From the NCBI GenBank assembly GCA_036389155.1, contig DASVQN010000035.1, positions 124,001 to 188,000 of the forward strand: a DNA stretch of 64,000 bases, read 5' to 3'. A model generated the notes under the pieces. It did no database searches and was not told the DNA's origin. It saw only the letters and a program-made list of their open reading frames with translations. The position numbers and the translations under genes were made by a program. Shown piece by piece: positions 33,522 through 42,730 of this stretch (its first letter is position 1; each line of letters opens with the position of its first letter). Source of the stretch: CADCVT01 sp036389155 (lineage in GTDB: Bacteria > Actinomycetota > Thermoleophilia > Solirubrobacterales > Solirubrobacteraceae).

Positions 33522-35023
33522 GCGGGGCCGCGGCGCATCGCGGGCGCACGAGCCCACTTCGGCGGCTGCTTTCCGTGCGGCGGATCCTTGATCGTCGGGA
33601 GCAACCAGCTCCACGCGAGAAGGGCGGCCAGAAGCCAGGCTGCGACGGCCGCGGCGACCCACCATCCCTGGACCGCTGAGACGCGCGGACGGTGACCGGC
33701 TGAAACGAGGGCGATAGCAGCGAACACAGGCAAGCTGCCGGTCGCGAGCAGTGCAAGCCGCACGCCTGCGACCTGCGACCGCCGGATGGCGTGTTCGCCC
33801 ACCGGGCGCGTCACGAGATAGCCCAGGAGTGCCGGGGCGAACAACAGTGTTGTCACGGCCGGGGCGAGGTTCTCGACGATGGATCGGGCGGCCGCCGCGA
33901 AGAACGTGAGCAGGATCGCGATCAGCACCGCCATCGCGACGGCGCTCGAGAACAGGCTGGACTTGTCCGCGGAAAGGTCGACCTCGACCGCCCCGTAGTG
34001 GGACCGCGGACCGCGGACGTAGAGATGCGCACGGTGCGGAGTGTGCATCTCGAACGGCCGGCCGGCCTCGGACTCCTGGAGCCTCCACGTATCACCCGGC
34101 CTGTGGTCAACGCCGGGTGGGGAGTCCGGCCGGAGGCCTGAGACCGCCTTCGACCTCACCGTGTTCCACAGCCGCCACAAATAAATCGCTGTCCAGTGCA
34201 CCCGGTCCCCAAGCGTGGGCGTCCGTTCCGGGGGAGCTGGCTGCAACGGATTGCGCAACCTGAGCTTCGCGCGGTGCACGGTGGTGCCCGGTGGGGGGTC
34301 GAACTGCAGGTGGTAGCTGCCGCCCTCTCCGATGTTTGGCAGGTGGATGTGCGTTCGCTGCGGGGCCAAGCTCAGGCCGATCCACAAGCGGCGAAACAAT
34401 GAGAAGCGGGTCTCGTACGGATACTCGAAGCGGATCTTCACGATCTGACGCTCGCGCGGATAGGCGTCGATCCGGGCCCAGAGCACCGAGTTGCCTACGA
34501 GGCTGCTGGCCAGGAGGAGCAGCTGAAGCCAGCGCTGCCTCTCCTCGCTCGGCAGGCGCGGCATCTCGCGCTGTACGGCCACCGCGACCGCGTTGAGCTC
34601 CCACGTCGCGCGGTTCGGAGCCTCGCGCGCGACGGCTTCGAGCCGCGGCGCGACCCCTTCGCGTAGATCACCCGGCGGGGCCAACGCGACCAGCAGCGCG
34701 CTGTCCAGGGCGCGGTTCTTCGGCGAGGTCAACAACGGGATGGGGCATCCGTGGGGATCGCGTATGTCGAGCCGGACCAGCGGCGGCCATTTCCGGAGCA
34801 GGTGCACGGGGACGAAGTACGTGTTGCGGTCCTCGCCCTCACGGAAAACCGGGTACCCGCGCGGTATCGAGAAGTCCACGCTGATGTCGCGGCAGACCAT
34901 GCCAGGGCTGACGAAGGACACCTTGTCGACGCGGCGATGAAGCCACCCCGAGGTATCGATCAGACATTCGCCGCCCTCGCGCGCGACCTCGACCAGACGC
35001 TTAGCTGGAGGAGGGATCGTCAT
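33515..35023 (-). CDS. Large membrane-anchored protein of unknown function
   Basis: A 502-residue protein. The N-terminal 370 residues are soluble, rich in Pro, Arg and Trp, with Ig-like beta character (SYHLQFDPPPGTTVHRAKLRLRNPL). The C-terminal 130 residues contain four hydrophobic helices (VAMAVLIAILLTFFAAAA, LAPAVTTLLFAPALLGYL, LALLATGSLPVFAAIALV, WWVAAAVAAWLLAALLAW). No enzyme motif is seen. The start is uncertain: ATG 35023 is used, and an in-frame ATG lies at 35113. It may be accessory DNA: it sits in a small region of less biased codon use next to an unrelated small gene. Confidence 0.6.
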   Translation of the reverse strand: MTIPPPAKRLVEVAREGGECLIDTSGWLHRRVDKVSFVSPGMVCRDISVDFSIPRGYPVFREGEDRNTYFVPVHLLRKWPPLVRLDIRDPHGCPIPLLTSPKNRALDSALLVALAPPGDLREGVAPRLEAVAREAPNRATWELNAVAVAVQREMPRLPSEERQRWLQLLLLASSLVGNSVLWARIDAYPRERQIVKIRFEYPYETRFSLFRRLWIGLSLAPQRTHIHLPNIGEGGSYHLQFDPPPGTTVHRAKLRLRNPLQPAPPERTPTLGDRVHWTAIYLWRLWNTVRSKAVSGLRPDSPPGVDHRPGDTWRLQESEAGRPFEMHTPHRAHLYVRGPRSHYGAVEVDLSADKSSLFSSAVAMAVLIAILLTFFAAAARSIVENLAPAVTTLLFAPALLGYLVTRPVGEHAIRRSQVAGVRLALLATGSLPVFAAIALVSAGHRPRVSAVQGWWVAAAVAAWLLAALLAWSWLLPTIKDPPHGKQPPKWARAPAMRRGPAQ

Positions 35024-35181
35024 TGGTGGCTTGTAGCAGACTGAACACACGCTCGCGCCTCCCGCCGCGCGGCCTGGACATCCGGATGATGCCCCGCCCG
35101 AGTCTTTGGACATGCGGATAAGGACGGCGCGGCGGCGCGCGAGCAGGATCTGGGCGTCAAGCGGACTGGGGAGCCCGTGAA

Positions 35182-35535
35182 GTGAAATTGGTCATCGGCA
35201 TCGTTCGCCCCGAGAAGGCGAACGACGTGCTCGAAGCGCTGTACCGCGCCGAGGTGCGCGGCATCTCGATCAGCCGCGTCCAGGGTCATGGCGGCGAGCT
35301 GGAGCGGGTGGAGACGTACCGCGGTACGACCGTGAAGATGAGCCTGGCCGACAAGGTCCGGTTCGAGATCGCGGTGTCCGACGCGTTCGTCGATCCCGCC
35401 ATCGACGCCCTCTGCGAGGGCGCGCGCACAGGCGAGGTGGGGGACGGCAAGATCTTCGTGGTCCCGCTCGAGCGGGCCGTGCGGATCCGCACCGGCGAGA
35501 CCGACCACGGCGCCGTGACGCCGGTGGGCGCATGA
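35182..35535 (+). CDS. glnK: PII-family nitrogen signal protein, T-loop Tyr-51 absent
   Basis: A 117-residue PII protein, co-transcribed with amt (GTG 35182, and the amt ATG overlaps its stop by ATGA). The C-loop/B-loop pattern is typical: RTGEVGDGKIFVVPLE and RIRTGE. Y46 in ETYRG is conserved. The uridylylation/adenylylation Tyr normally at position 51 is Val here, in the segment RGTTVKMSLADKVRFE. So regulation by modification at that Tyr is unlikely; ATP/ADP/2-oxoglutarate binding could remain. By context it should block or release the ammonium channel. Confidence 0.88.
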   Translation: MKLVIGIVRPEKANDVLEALYRAEVRGISISRVQGHGGELERVETYRGTTVKMSLADKVRFEIAVSDAFVDPAIDALCEGARTGEVGDGKIFVVPLERAVRIRTGETDHGAVTPVGA

Positions 35536-36830
35536 TCGCCGCCGCGGAGATCAACGCGGGCGACACCGCGTGGATGCTCGCCGCCACGGCGCTCGTCCTG
35601 CTCATGACGCCCGCGCTCGGCCTGTTCTACGCCGGCCTCGTGCGCGGGAAGAACACGCTGAACACGTTCATGATGTCGGCCGCCGCGCTCGGCGTGGCGA
35701 CGCTGTGCTGGGCCGTCGTAGGCTACTCCCTGGCCTTCGCCGACGGCAACGGGATCATCGGCGGGCTGAACTTCGCGTTCATGCACGACGTCACGTTCGC
35801 GCCGAAGGACGGCACGACGATCCCGCACCTCGTCTTCTTCACGTTCCAGGCGACGTTCTGCATCGTCACCACCGCTCTGGTGTCGGGCGCGGTCGTCGAG
35901 CGCATGCGCTTCGGCGCCTACCTGATCTTCGCGGGGCTGTGGTCGATCCTCGTCTACGCGGTGCTCGCGCACTGGGCGTTCGGCGGCGGGTGGCTCATCG
36001 ACAACGGCACGCTCGACTTCGCCGGCGGCGTGCCGGTCGAGATGGGCTCGGGCTTCTCCGCGCTCGCCGCGGCGCTCGTCGTCGGCTCGCGCAAGGACTA
36101 CGGCCGCCAGGCGCTCCTGCCGCACAACGCCGTGTACGTGCTGCTCGGCGCCGGGCTGCTGTGGTTCGGGTGGTTCGGCTTCAACGGCGGCAGCGGGTTC
36201 TCGACGGGCCAGGCCGGCGTGCTGGCGTTCACCAACACGCTGCTCGCGCCCGCGGCCACGCTCATCGTGTGGTTCGTGCTCGACCTCGTCCGCGGCCGGC
36301 AGGTCACGGCGATCGGCGCGGCGACCGCGATCATCGTGGGCTGCGTGCTCATCACGCCGGCGGGCGGCTTCATCAGCCCGATGTGGGCGATCGTGCTCGG
36401 CGCGGTCGGGACGCTGCCGAGCTACTTCGTGATCGTCTACCGCCCGCGCACCCGCGTCGACGAGACGCTCGACGTGCTCGCCGCGCACGGCACGGCAGGG
36501 CTCTTCGGGATCCTGTTCACGGGGTTCGTCGCCAGCAAGTCGTGGAACGGCGCCGCGGACGGCCTGCTCTACGGGGACGCGGGGACGCTGGGGTGGCAGA
36601 CGCTCGCGGCGCTGTCGGCGCCGATCTACGCGTTCGGCGCGACGTTCGTGCTGCTCAAGGCCCTGGGCGCGCTCATGCCGCTGCGGGCGACCGACCACGA
36701 GCAGGCGATCGGGATGGACGTGGTGCAGCACGGCGAGGAGGCGTACGCCAGCGGCGAGGGCGCGATCCTCATCGAGCCGGACGGCGCGACGCCGGCGGGC
36801 GTGCTGGTCGCCGACCCGGTCAGCGCCTGA
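35532..36830 (+). CDS. amt: Ammonium transporter (Amt), twin-His position 1 is Glu
   Basis: A 432-residue Amt/Mep/Rh channel with 11 expected TM helices. Family landmarks: LFYAGLVRGKN, FFTFQATF (the Phe-gate region), the first twin-His motif as DFAGGVPVEMGSG, and the second as DVLAAHGTAGLFG (His at 319). In E. coli AmtB the first of the two pore histidines lies in the VVH of DFAGGTVVH; here that position is Glu170. Fungal Mep1/Mep3 carry a Glu at this site. Cotranscribed with a PII protein. The C-terminal tail has the usual GMD..HGEEAY stretch. Confidence 0.92.
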   Translation: MIAAAEINAGDTAWMLAATALVLLMTPALGLFYAGLVRGKNTLNTFMMSAAALGVATLCWAVVGYSLAFADGNGIIGGLNFAFMHDVTFAPKDGTTIPHLVFFTFQATFCIVTTALVSGAVVERMRFGAYLIFAGLWSILVYAVLAHWAFGGGWLIDNGTLDFAGGVPVEMGSGFSALAAALVVGSRKDYGRQALLPHNAVYVLLGAGLLWFGWFGFNGGSGFSTGQAGVLAFTNTLLAPAATLIVWFVLDLVRGRQVTAIGAATAIIVGCVLITPAGGFISPMWAIVLGAVGTLPSYFVIVYRPRTRVDETLDVLAAHGTAGLFGILFTGFVASKSWNGAADGLLYGDAGTLGWQTLAALSAPIYAFGATFVLLKALGALMPLRATDHEQAIGMDVVQHGEEAYASGEGAILIEPDGATPAGVLVADPVSA

Positions 36831-38583
36831 GGCGCCGGACGCGCTCGCAGCCGCGGGTGCGGTCGCGCGGGCCCGCGACGGCGCGGTCGCGCCGGCCGGG
36901 CCCGCAGTCGAGCAGGTCGCGGCCAGGGCCGCCGACGAGGACGTCGTTGCCGCCCTGGCCGAGGAGGACGTCGGCGCCGCGGCCGCCGCTGAGGCGGTCG
37001 TCGCCGGCGCCCCCGGCGACGCAGTCCGAGCCGCCGCGGGCGAGGACGGTGTCGCGGCCCGGGCCGGCGAGGATGAGGTCGGCGACGGGCCGGCCGAGCA
37101 GGCGGTCGGCGCGCGCGGTGCCGCGCAGCACGCGCGCCGCGCGCTCGACGGCGGCCGGGCACGGGCCGCCGAGGGTCGCGGCGTCGGCCTTCAGCGCGGC
37201 GGCCAGCAGCGCCGCGGGCGTCGCCGCCGGCGGGGCGGTCGTCGTGCCGCCGCCGCTCGGCGTCGTGGCCGGCCCGGTCGCGGCCGGGGCCGGGGTCGGC
37301 GGGGGAGGCACGTCGAGGTGCGGTCGCGCGCCGGGCTGGAGCCACGGCGCGAGCGGCTCGGCGCTGCCGGCGCGGAAGCGCAGCCGCCCGCGCAGCGCGG
37401 GCCGCTTGTCCGCGTAGCAGCGCATCTCCAGCGAGACGTCGAGCGTGCGCAGGTTCCCGTCGGGCATGCGGGAGATCTCGTGGACGGTGAACGCGCCCTC
37501 GCTCTGGTTGCAGCGGGTCGGCGAGCCGGATGCGGAGATGCCCGGCCCGCTGGCGGGGTAGATCGTCGGCTCGCCGACGTAGTCGCCGGGCTTCAGCTCC
37601 TGCCCGGCGCCGGCGTAGAGCTGGACGACCCACACGCGGTCGTCGTCGCCCTGCAGGTAGACGCCGGCGCGGCCGGGCGACGCGCCGCCGCTCCACTCGC
37701 CGTTGCCGGCGTCGTAGGAGTACGTCCCGTGCTCGCCGTCGAGGTCGCCCTCGAGCACCTCGAACGTGGCGTTCGTCGCGCCGCCGTGCGCGAAGCCCTC
37801 CAGGCGCGCCTCGTGGATGCGGCCGTCGACGTCGGTGAACCGCAGCGCGGCCTGGCGGTGCCCTGCGCCCGTCGGCGCCCAGCGGACGCCGACGTCGCAC
37901 GGGCCCGCATGGCCCGTGCAGCCGTCGCCCGTGATCGCGAAGTCGCCCGCGTCGGGGCCGACGATCGCGACGTCGCGCACGGTGGCCCCGCCGGTGTACG
38001 CGACCGGGACGGGCGTCGCCGTCTCCCACGCGTCGAGGTCCGGCCAGCGCACGATCCCCGGCGCGACGGCGGCCCGCTCGTCGGGCACCCACGCGTTGAT
38101 GCGGACCTCGCCCCACGTCGCGTTCGCCTCGCCCTCGCAGTGCTGCTCGAAGATCACCCACAGGCGCTGCACCGTGCCGTCCGGGTTGAGCGCGAGGTCG
38201 AGCAGCTCGAACCGCCCGTCGACCTCGTTGCAGGTGTGGTTCATCCCCTCGACCTGGAGCCCGGGGTGGCCGTCGCCGCGGAACGGGACCCGCTCGGCGA
38301 GCAGGTAGTTGCGCGGCTCGAGCGTCTCGCCGCGCGGCGCCGCGAACTGAAAGCCGAACTGCTCGGGCCCGTTGTCGGCCCAGGTGAGCAGCTCGTCGCG
38401 CTCCATCCTCCCGCCGACGTCCGTCGCGTTGTGCGTGTGGAAGATCCGCTGCTGGCCGCCGCCGATGAAGTCGCCCGGGTCGCTGTACATGCTCACCGAC
38501 GTCGTCCAGGCCGCGGACGCCCCGGCGGGCACCGCCGCCAGGAGCGCTATCGCAAAGGTGAGCACCGCGCACACCCGCCCCAT
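36820..38583 (-). CDS. Secreted protein with C-terminal RTX-type calcium-binding repeats
   Basis: A 587-residue protein. Signal peptide 1-23. Residues about 24-400 are beta-rich with six Cys and repeated segments that include two similar halves (each with a Gly-Asp-Tyr type turn and GEW/GRL strands). A Pro/Thr/Ala linker lies near 415-455. The C-terminal 110 residues hold about four nonapeptide RTX repeats (GGSDCVAGGAGDDRLSGG, GADVLLGQGGNDVLVGG, PGRDLLDCG). These bind calcium outside the cell. No enzyme motif is seen in the N-terminal half. Convergent with amt; the 3' ends overlap by 11 bases. Confidence 0.75.
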   Translation of the reverse strand: MGRVCAVLTFAIALLAAVPAGASAAWTTSVSMYSDPGDFIGGGQQRIFHTHNATDVGGRMERDELLTWADNGPEQFGFQFAAPRGETLEPRNYLLAERVPFRGDGHPGLQVEGMNHTCNEVDGRFELLDLALNPDGTVQRLWVIFEQHCEGEANATWGEVRINAWVPDERAAVAPGIVRWPDLDAWETATPVPVAYTGGATVRDVAIVGPDAGDFAITGDGCTGHAGPCDVGVRWAPTGAGHRQAALRFTDVDGRIHEARLEGFAHGGATNATFEVLEGDLDGEHGTYSYDAGNGEWSGGASPGRAGVYLQGDDDRVWVVQLYAGAGQELKPGDYVGEPTIYPASGPGISASGSPTRCNQSEGAFTVHEISRMPDGNLRTLDVSLEMRCYADKRPALRGRLRFRAGSAEPLAPWLQPGARPHLDVPPPPTPAPAATGPATTPSGGGTTTAPPAATPAALLAAALKADAATLGGPCPAAVERAARVLRGTARADRLLGRPVADLILAGPGRDTVLARGGSDCVAGGAGDDRLSGGRGADVLLGQGGNDVLVGGPGRDLLDCGPGRRDRAVAGPRDRTRGCERVRRLRR

Positions 38584-38654
38584 ACGCGGACGTGATACCC
38601 GCGGCGCGGCGAAATCTCTCGCCGCGCCGCGCCGCGGCCCGTCGGCTCAGCGGC

Positions 38655-40136
38655 TCAGCGGCGCAGCTGCACCGTCGTGGTGCGCGGCTCCGCGCCGGCG
38701 AGGCGCACCGCCAGCAGCGCGCGCCTCACCCTCCGCGCGCGCCTGCCGACGCGCACCACCACCGCGCGCCGTTCGCCCGCGCCGAGCGCGAACCGCGCGC
38801 GGCCGAGGACGCGGCCCTTCGCGCGGAGCACGACCGTCCCGCGGCAGGCCCGCGCGCAGCGCAGCACGAGACGGACGCGGCCGCGGCGGAGCGTCGCGAA
38901 GCGGGGGAGCTGGACGAGCGTGGTGGGGAGCGTGGTGGGAAGGGTCGTGGGCACCGTGCCGGGTGTCGTGCCCCCGGACGGCGGTGCGTCGCCGCCACCC
39001 GCTCCGCCTCCGTCTCCGCCGAGGGGCGGTGGGTCCTGCCGCGGCTGCGGCGGCGGGCCGGCCTCGAACGCCGCGGCGATGTTCCCGTCCGCCGTCGTCC
39101 ACGCGACGACGAGCCAGCCGTCGGGCGTGCGGGCGGCCGCCGGGGCGGTGGCGGCCGCGCCCAGCGAGACGTCGACCGCGACCCCGTCCCTCGTCACGAT
39201 CACGTGCGAGTCGGCCTCGCGCTGCCACGCGACGGCGGCCGAGGTCGCCAGCGGGGCGATGCCGAAGTTCGCCATCGAGACCGTCTCGCCGCCCAGGTCG
39301 CCGATCGCGCCGAGCGAGTCGTCGGCGCCCCAGCGCCGGGACACCGGATGGTGGTCGCTGTCGCGATGCCACGCGGCGATCGCGTCGCCGGCGTCGTCGA
39401 TCGCGACCGTCGGGTTCGTGTCGCCCACCGCCGAGTCGGGCTGTCCGGAGACGTCCTTCTGCGCCGCGGCGTTCCCGGCCGCGTCGATCCGGCGCACGAT
39501 GATGTGGCAGTCGGTGTTGCGGTGCCACGCGACGGCCGCCGAGCCGTCGTAGCCGATCGCCACCTGCACGTTGGTCCCGAAGAGCGCGATGTCCGGCTCC
39601 GAGGTCAGGTCGACGACGCCGGCGGAGGGACCGGCCGCGACGTCGAACGCGCGGAACGAGACGTGGCTGTCGTTCGGTCGCCTCCACGCGACGGCGACGC
39701 GCCCGGCGCCGTTCGCGACGACGGCCGCCTGGCCGTTCAGCTCGGACAGGCTCGCGTTCGAGACGTCCCACACCGGCCCGAGCGCGCCGTCGCCGCCCAG
39801 GCGGCGGACGACCATGTGGTGGTCGCTCGGGCGCACCCACCCGACGACGAGGTCGCCGCCCGCCAGGGCGATCGCCGGCGGCGTCGAGGTCGCGGCCTCG
39901 GACGACACGTCGACGACGTCGCCGCGCGCGCCGTCGGCGGTCATGCGGCGCACCACGACGTGCGAGTCGCCCGGCCGGGTCCATGCGAACGCGGCGCCGC
40001 CGCCGGGCGCCGCGGCCACTCCGGCCCCGCCGGCCGCCGGGGCCTGCGACACGTCGACCGGCCCACCGAAGGCGAGCGCCGACGGCGCGAGGAGCGCCAG
40101 CCAGACGGCGGTCGTTGCTGCGATGCGTGCGGTCAC
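38655..40136 (-). CDS. Secreted beta-propeller with D-x-H repeat blades
   Basis: A 493-residue exported protein. GGAGGAAGAA before the GTG at 40136 sets the start. Signal peptide 1-22. Six blades of about 45 residues each end in a W-x-R-x-x-D-x-H strand-turn: FAWTRPGDSHVVVR, VGWVRPSDHHMVVR, VAWRRPNDSHVSFR, VAWHRNTDCHIIVR, AAWHRDSDHHPVSR, VAWQREADSHVIVT. A Gly/Pro/Thr linker near 340-370 and an Arg-rich C-terminal domain with two Cys follow. It resembles the propeller-like protein at 1179. Function unknown. Confidence 0.75.
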   Translation of the reverse strand: MTARIAATTAVWLALLAPSALAFGGPVDVSQAPAAGGAGVAAAPGGGAAFAWTRPGDSHVVVRRMTADGARGDVVDVSSEAATSTPPAIALAGGDLVVGWVRPSDHHMVVRRLGGDGALGPVWDVSNASLSELNGQAAVVANGAGRVAVAWRRPNDSHVSFRAFDVAAGPSAGVVDLTSEPDIALFGTNVQVAIGYDGSAAVAWHRNTDCHIIVRRIDAAGNAAAQKDVSGQPDSAVGDTNPTVAIDDAGDAIAAWHRDSDHHPVSRRWGADDSLGAIGDLGGETVSMANFGIAPLATSAAVAWQREADSHVIVTRDGVAVDVSLGAAATAPAAARTPDGWLVVAWTTADGNIAAAFEAGPPPQPRQDPPPLGGDGGGAGGGDAPPSGGTTPGTVPTTLPTTLPTTLVQLPRFATLRRGRVRLVLRCARACRGTVVLRAKGRVLGRARFALGAGERRAVVVRVGRRARRVRRALLAVRLAGAEPRTTTVQLRR

Positions 40137-40289
40137 TTCTTCCTCCGGGTCGTGAACGTCGTGGTGCGGTACCGCAACCGTCGACGGGCCCGGGAGAAAG
40201 GGCAATGCCGCCGTGGTTCGCGCTGCGCAGGCCGTCCACGACCGCGCATAAATCTGGACGCCCGAGGATTCCTGCTGCATGATCGTCAG

Positions 40290-40739
40290 GTGGACGACAC
40301 GGACCGCGCAATCCTCCTGGCCCTCCAGGAGAATGCCCGCGTGAACTTCCGCGAGCTCGCCGCCGACGTCGGGCTGAGCCCGAACGCGACGGCCGATCGC
40401 GTCCGGCGGCTCGAGCGCCGCGGGGTCATCAGCGGGTACACGGCGATCGTCGACCCGGCGGCCGCGGGCCGCAGGCTGACGGCGCTCATCGACGTGCGCC
40501 TGCGCGAGGGCACCCAGCCCGAGCAGTTCGAGCCGCTCGTGCGCGGCCTCGACGTCGTCGACGACTGCGCGCACGTCACCGGCCCGTTCGACTACACGCT
40601 GCGGGTGACCGTGGCGGACATCGCCGAGCTCGACAAGCTCATCCGCCTGCTCAAGGCGAAGGGCCACGTCGTGCAGACGGACACGCGGATCGCGCTGCGG
40701 ACGGTCGTCCGGCGCGCGGGCCCGGCGCCCGCCGCCTGA
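40290..40739 (+). CDS. Lrp/AsnC-family regulator
   Basis: A 149-residue regulator. The N-terminal winged helix begins DDTDRAILLALQENARVNFR, with HTH segment LAADVGLSPNATADRVRRLE. The C-terminal RAM (ligand/octamer) domain is about 70-145 with TALIDVRLREGTQPEQFE and GPFDYTLRVTV. It would sense an amino acid. The GTG at 40290 fits the family start (VDDTDRAIL). Divergent from the propeller gene at 40136. Confidence 0.9.
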   Translation: MDDTDRAILLALQENARVNFRELAADVGLSPNATADRVRRLERRGVISGYTAIVDPAAAGRRLTALIDVRLREGTQPEQFEPLVRGLDVVDDCAHVTGPFDYTLRVTVADIAELDKLIRLLKAKGHVVQTDTRIALRTVVRRAGPAPAA

Positions 40740-40812
40740 GCGACGTCCCTCACACAACGGCGGGGGGGCTCCCCTACCGACAGGCCGGCCCGGCGAGGCC
40801 ACCATCCTCGCC

Positions 40813-42720
40813 ATGACCACGACCAAGCCACTGCGCGTCCTCGCCGCCCTCGCGGCGGTCGGTGGCGCCCTCGCCATCGCGCCCGGAACGGCGGCTGCCG
40901 GGACCACGCAGGTCTTCTGCGTCAACGCGGTCTCCTGCCCGCCGAATCCCACGTCCTCGAAGCTCGGGCTCACCGGCGCTCTCAGCGTCGCCCGCGCCAA
41001 CGGCGAACCGGCCGAGATCTACCTCGGGCCGAACCCGGACGGCACGCCGTACGCCGGCCCGTTCGAGTACCCCGCGACGACCACGACCCAGAACTCCGTG
41101 AAGATCATCGGCCAGAACCGGCCGGTGCTCAGCGCGCCGTCGCCGGACAAGCCGGTGCTCGCCCTGCGCGGCATCGCGCACAACGAGGTCAGCGGCATCG
41201 ACGTCACCGTGCCTGCGGGCGGCGACGGCCTCGTGCTCGAGGAGACCGACGCCGACCACGTCCACGTCGACAGCGCGCCGATCGACCCACAGACGCACGG
41301 GATCACGATGTCCGGCGTGGCCTCGCTGCGCGACGTCGTCGTCCACGTGAGCGGCGGCACCGGCGTCGAGCTCCTGGGCGGAGCGACGGAGATCGCGGAC
41401 ACCCGGATCGAGGCGGGCACGGGCATCGTCGCCTTCCAGACCGACCTGCGCCTGGAGAACTCGCGCGTCGACGCGAACCGCACGGCGATCCAGCACGTTC
41501 GCGGCGCCGGCGGCCAGCTCACCTTCCTCAGCGACGGCCTGCAGGTCATCGACTCCGAGCTCACGACACGCTCGGCCGACAGCGACGCGCTGTTCCTGCG
41601 CGACGCCGACGCGCTGCTCACCCGGGTCAGCGTCGCGCGCCTGAGCACGGCGCCGGCGCCGACGAGCCGCGCCTTCGTCATCGAGGCGATCGACCGCGAT
41701 CCCGACGTCGCGATCACGACGACGGTGGTGGGCGGATACGCGCACGTGCTCGACCGCCGCGCCTTCCCCGGCCACGCCGCTCCGCTCGAGATCCACGACA
41801 GCGAGTGGAGCACCGTCGGGGACAACCTCGGCGGGGGCGCGGCGGGCAGCGTCGCCAGCAGCGGCTTCGTCGACGCGCCGCCGAAGTACGTCGACCGCGT
41901 CGCCCACGACCTGCGGCTGCGCGGCGGCGACAAGGCGATCGACCGCAACAGCCAGCCGCGGACGTTCAACGAGCTCGACATGGACGGCATCCCCGTCGTC
42001 GACGGCGACGCGAACGGCACGCTGCGCACCGACGCGGGCGCGCACGAGTACCGCCGCCGCGCGCCGGTCATCACGGCCTTCACCGTCACCGCCCCGCACT
42101 TCGCGGCCAAGGCGACCGACGCCGACGGCGAGACGGTCCAGCTGCTGTGGGACTTCGGCGACGGCGCCCACGCCGCCGGCCCGCAGGTCGATCACGTCTA
42201 CAAGCCGGGCACGCACACCGGGACGCTCACGGCGCGCGACGAGGCCGGCGCACAGGCCAAGCGCACCTTCACGGTGACCATCGCCGACCCGTCGGCGCCG
42301 CCGCCGCCGGGCGACGACACCCTCCCCGCACCCACGACGCCGACCGCCGATCCGGTGGTGGCCCCCAGCGGCGACGCGCTTCCGAGCGGGACCACCGCCG
42401 GCCTCGGCACGGCCGACGGTGGCATCGCCGGCGCCGGGACCACCGGCACCGGCGTCGCGATCGACGCCCTCGCCCCCACGATCCGCTCCGCCCGCATCAA
42501 GCGCCGCGGCGCCCGCCGGGCGAAGCTGACCATCGTCCTGTCCGAGGCCGCGACCGTCCGCGTCAAGATCGGCCGCAGGACGCGCAAGCTCGCGCTGAAG
42601 GCCGGCCGCAGCAGCCGCCGGATCAAGGTCGGCCACCGCCGCGCGAGGGTCCGGATCGTCGCCGTCGACGCCGCCGGCAACCGCTCCGCGGTCCGGAGGC
42701 TGAAGCTGCGCCGCGGCTAG
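40813..42720 (+). CDS. Secreted beta-helix protein with PKD domain
   Basis: A 635-residue exported protein. Signal peptide 1-28. Residues about 80-400 have short parallel-beta repeats (GVELLGGATEIADTRIEAG, GLQVIDSELTT) typical of right-handed beta-helix surface proteins. A PKD domain at about 415-495 has WDFGDGAHAAGPQVDHVYKPG. A Pro/Thr/Gly-rich linker lies near 500-555. The C-terminal about 80 residues are Arg/Lys-rich (RSARIKRRGARRAKLTIVLS), a tail like those of other secreted proteins here. It may bind or degrade a polysaccharide; no catalytic residues were identified. Confidence 0.75.
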   Translation: MTTTKPLRVLAALAAVGGALAIAPGTAAAGTTQVFCVNAVSCPPNPTSSKLGLTGALSVARANGEPAEIYLGPNPDGTPYAGPFEYPATTTTQNSVKIIGQNRPVLSAPSPDKPVLALRGIAHNEVSGIDVTVPAGGDGLVLEETDADHVHVDSAPIDPQTHGITMSGVASLRDVVVHVSGGTGVELLGGATEIADTRIEAGTGIVAFQTDLRLENSRVDANRTAIQHVRGAGGQLTFLSDGLQVIDSELTTRSADSDALFLRDADALLTRVSVARLSTAPAPTSRAFVIEAIDRDPDVAITTTVVGGYAHVLDRRAFPGHAAPLEIHDSEWSTVGDNLGGGAAGSVASSGFVDAPPKYVDRVAHDLRLRGGDKAIDRNSQPRTFNELDMDGIPVVDGDANGTLRTDAGAHEYRRRAPVITAFTVTAPHFAAKATDADGETVQLLWDFGDGAHAAGPQVDHVYKPGTHTGTLTARDEAGAQAKRTFTVTIADPSAPPPPGDDTLPAPTTPTADPVVAPSGDALPSGTTAGLGTADGGIAGAGTTGTGVAIDALAPTIRSARIKRRGARRAKLTIVLSEAATVRVKIGRRTRKLALKAGRSSRRIKVGHRRARVRIVAVDAAGNRSAVRRLKLRRG

Positions 42721-42723
42721 TGT
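42718..42723 (+). promoter_or_regulatory. Probable -10 box, leaderless ABC ATPase gene
   Basis: TAGTGT, 7 bases before the ATG at 42731. It overlaps the stop codon of the upstream secreted protein. Confidence 0.4.
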
Positions 42724-42730
42724 CGTAGGC

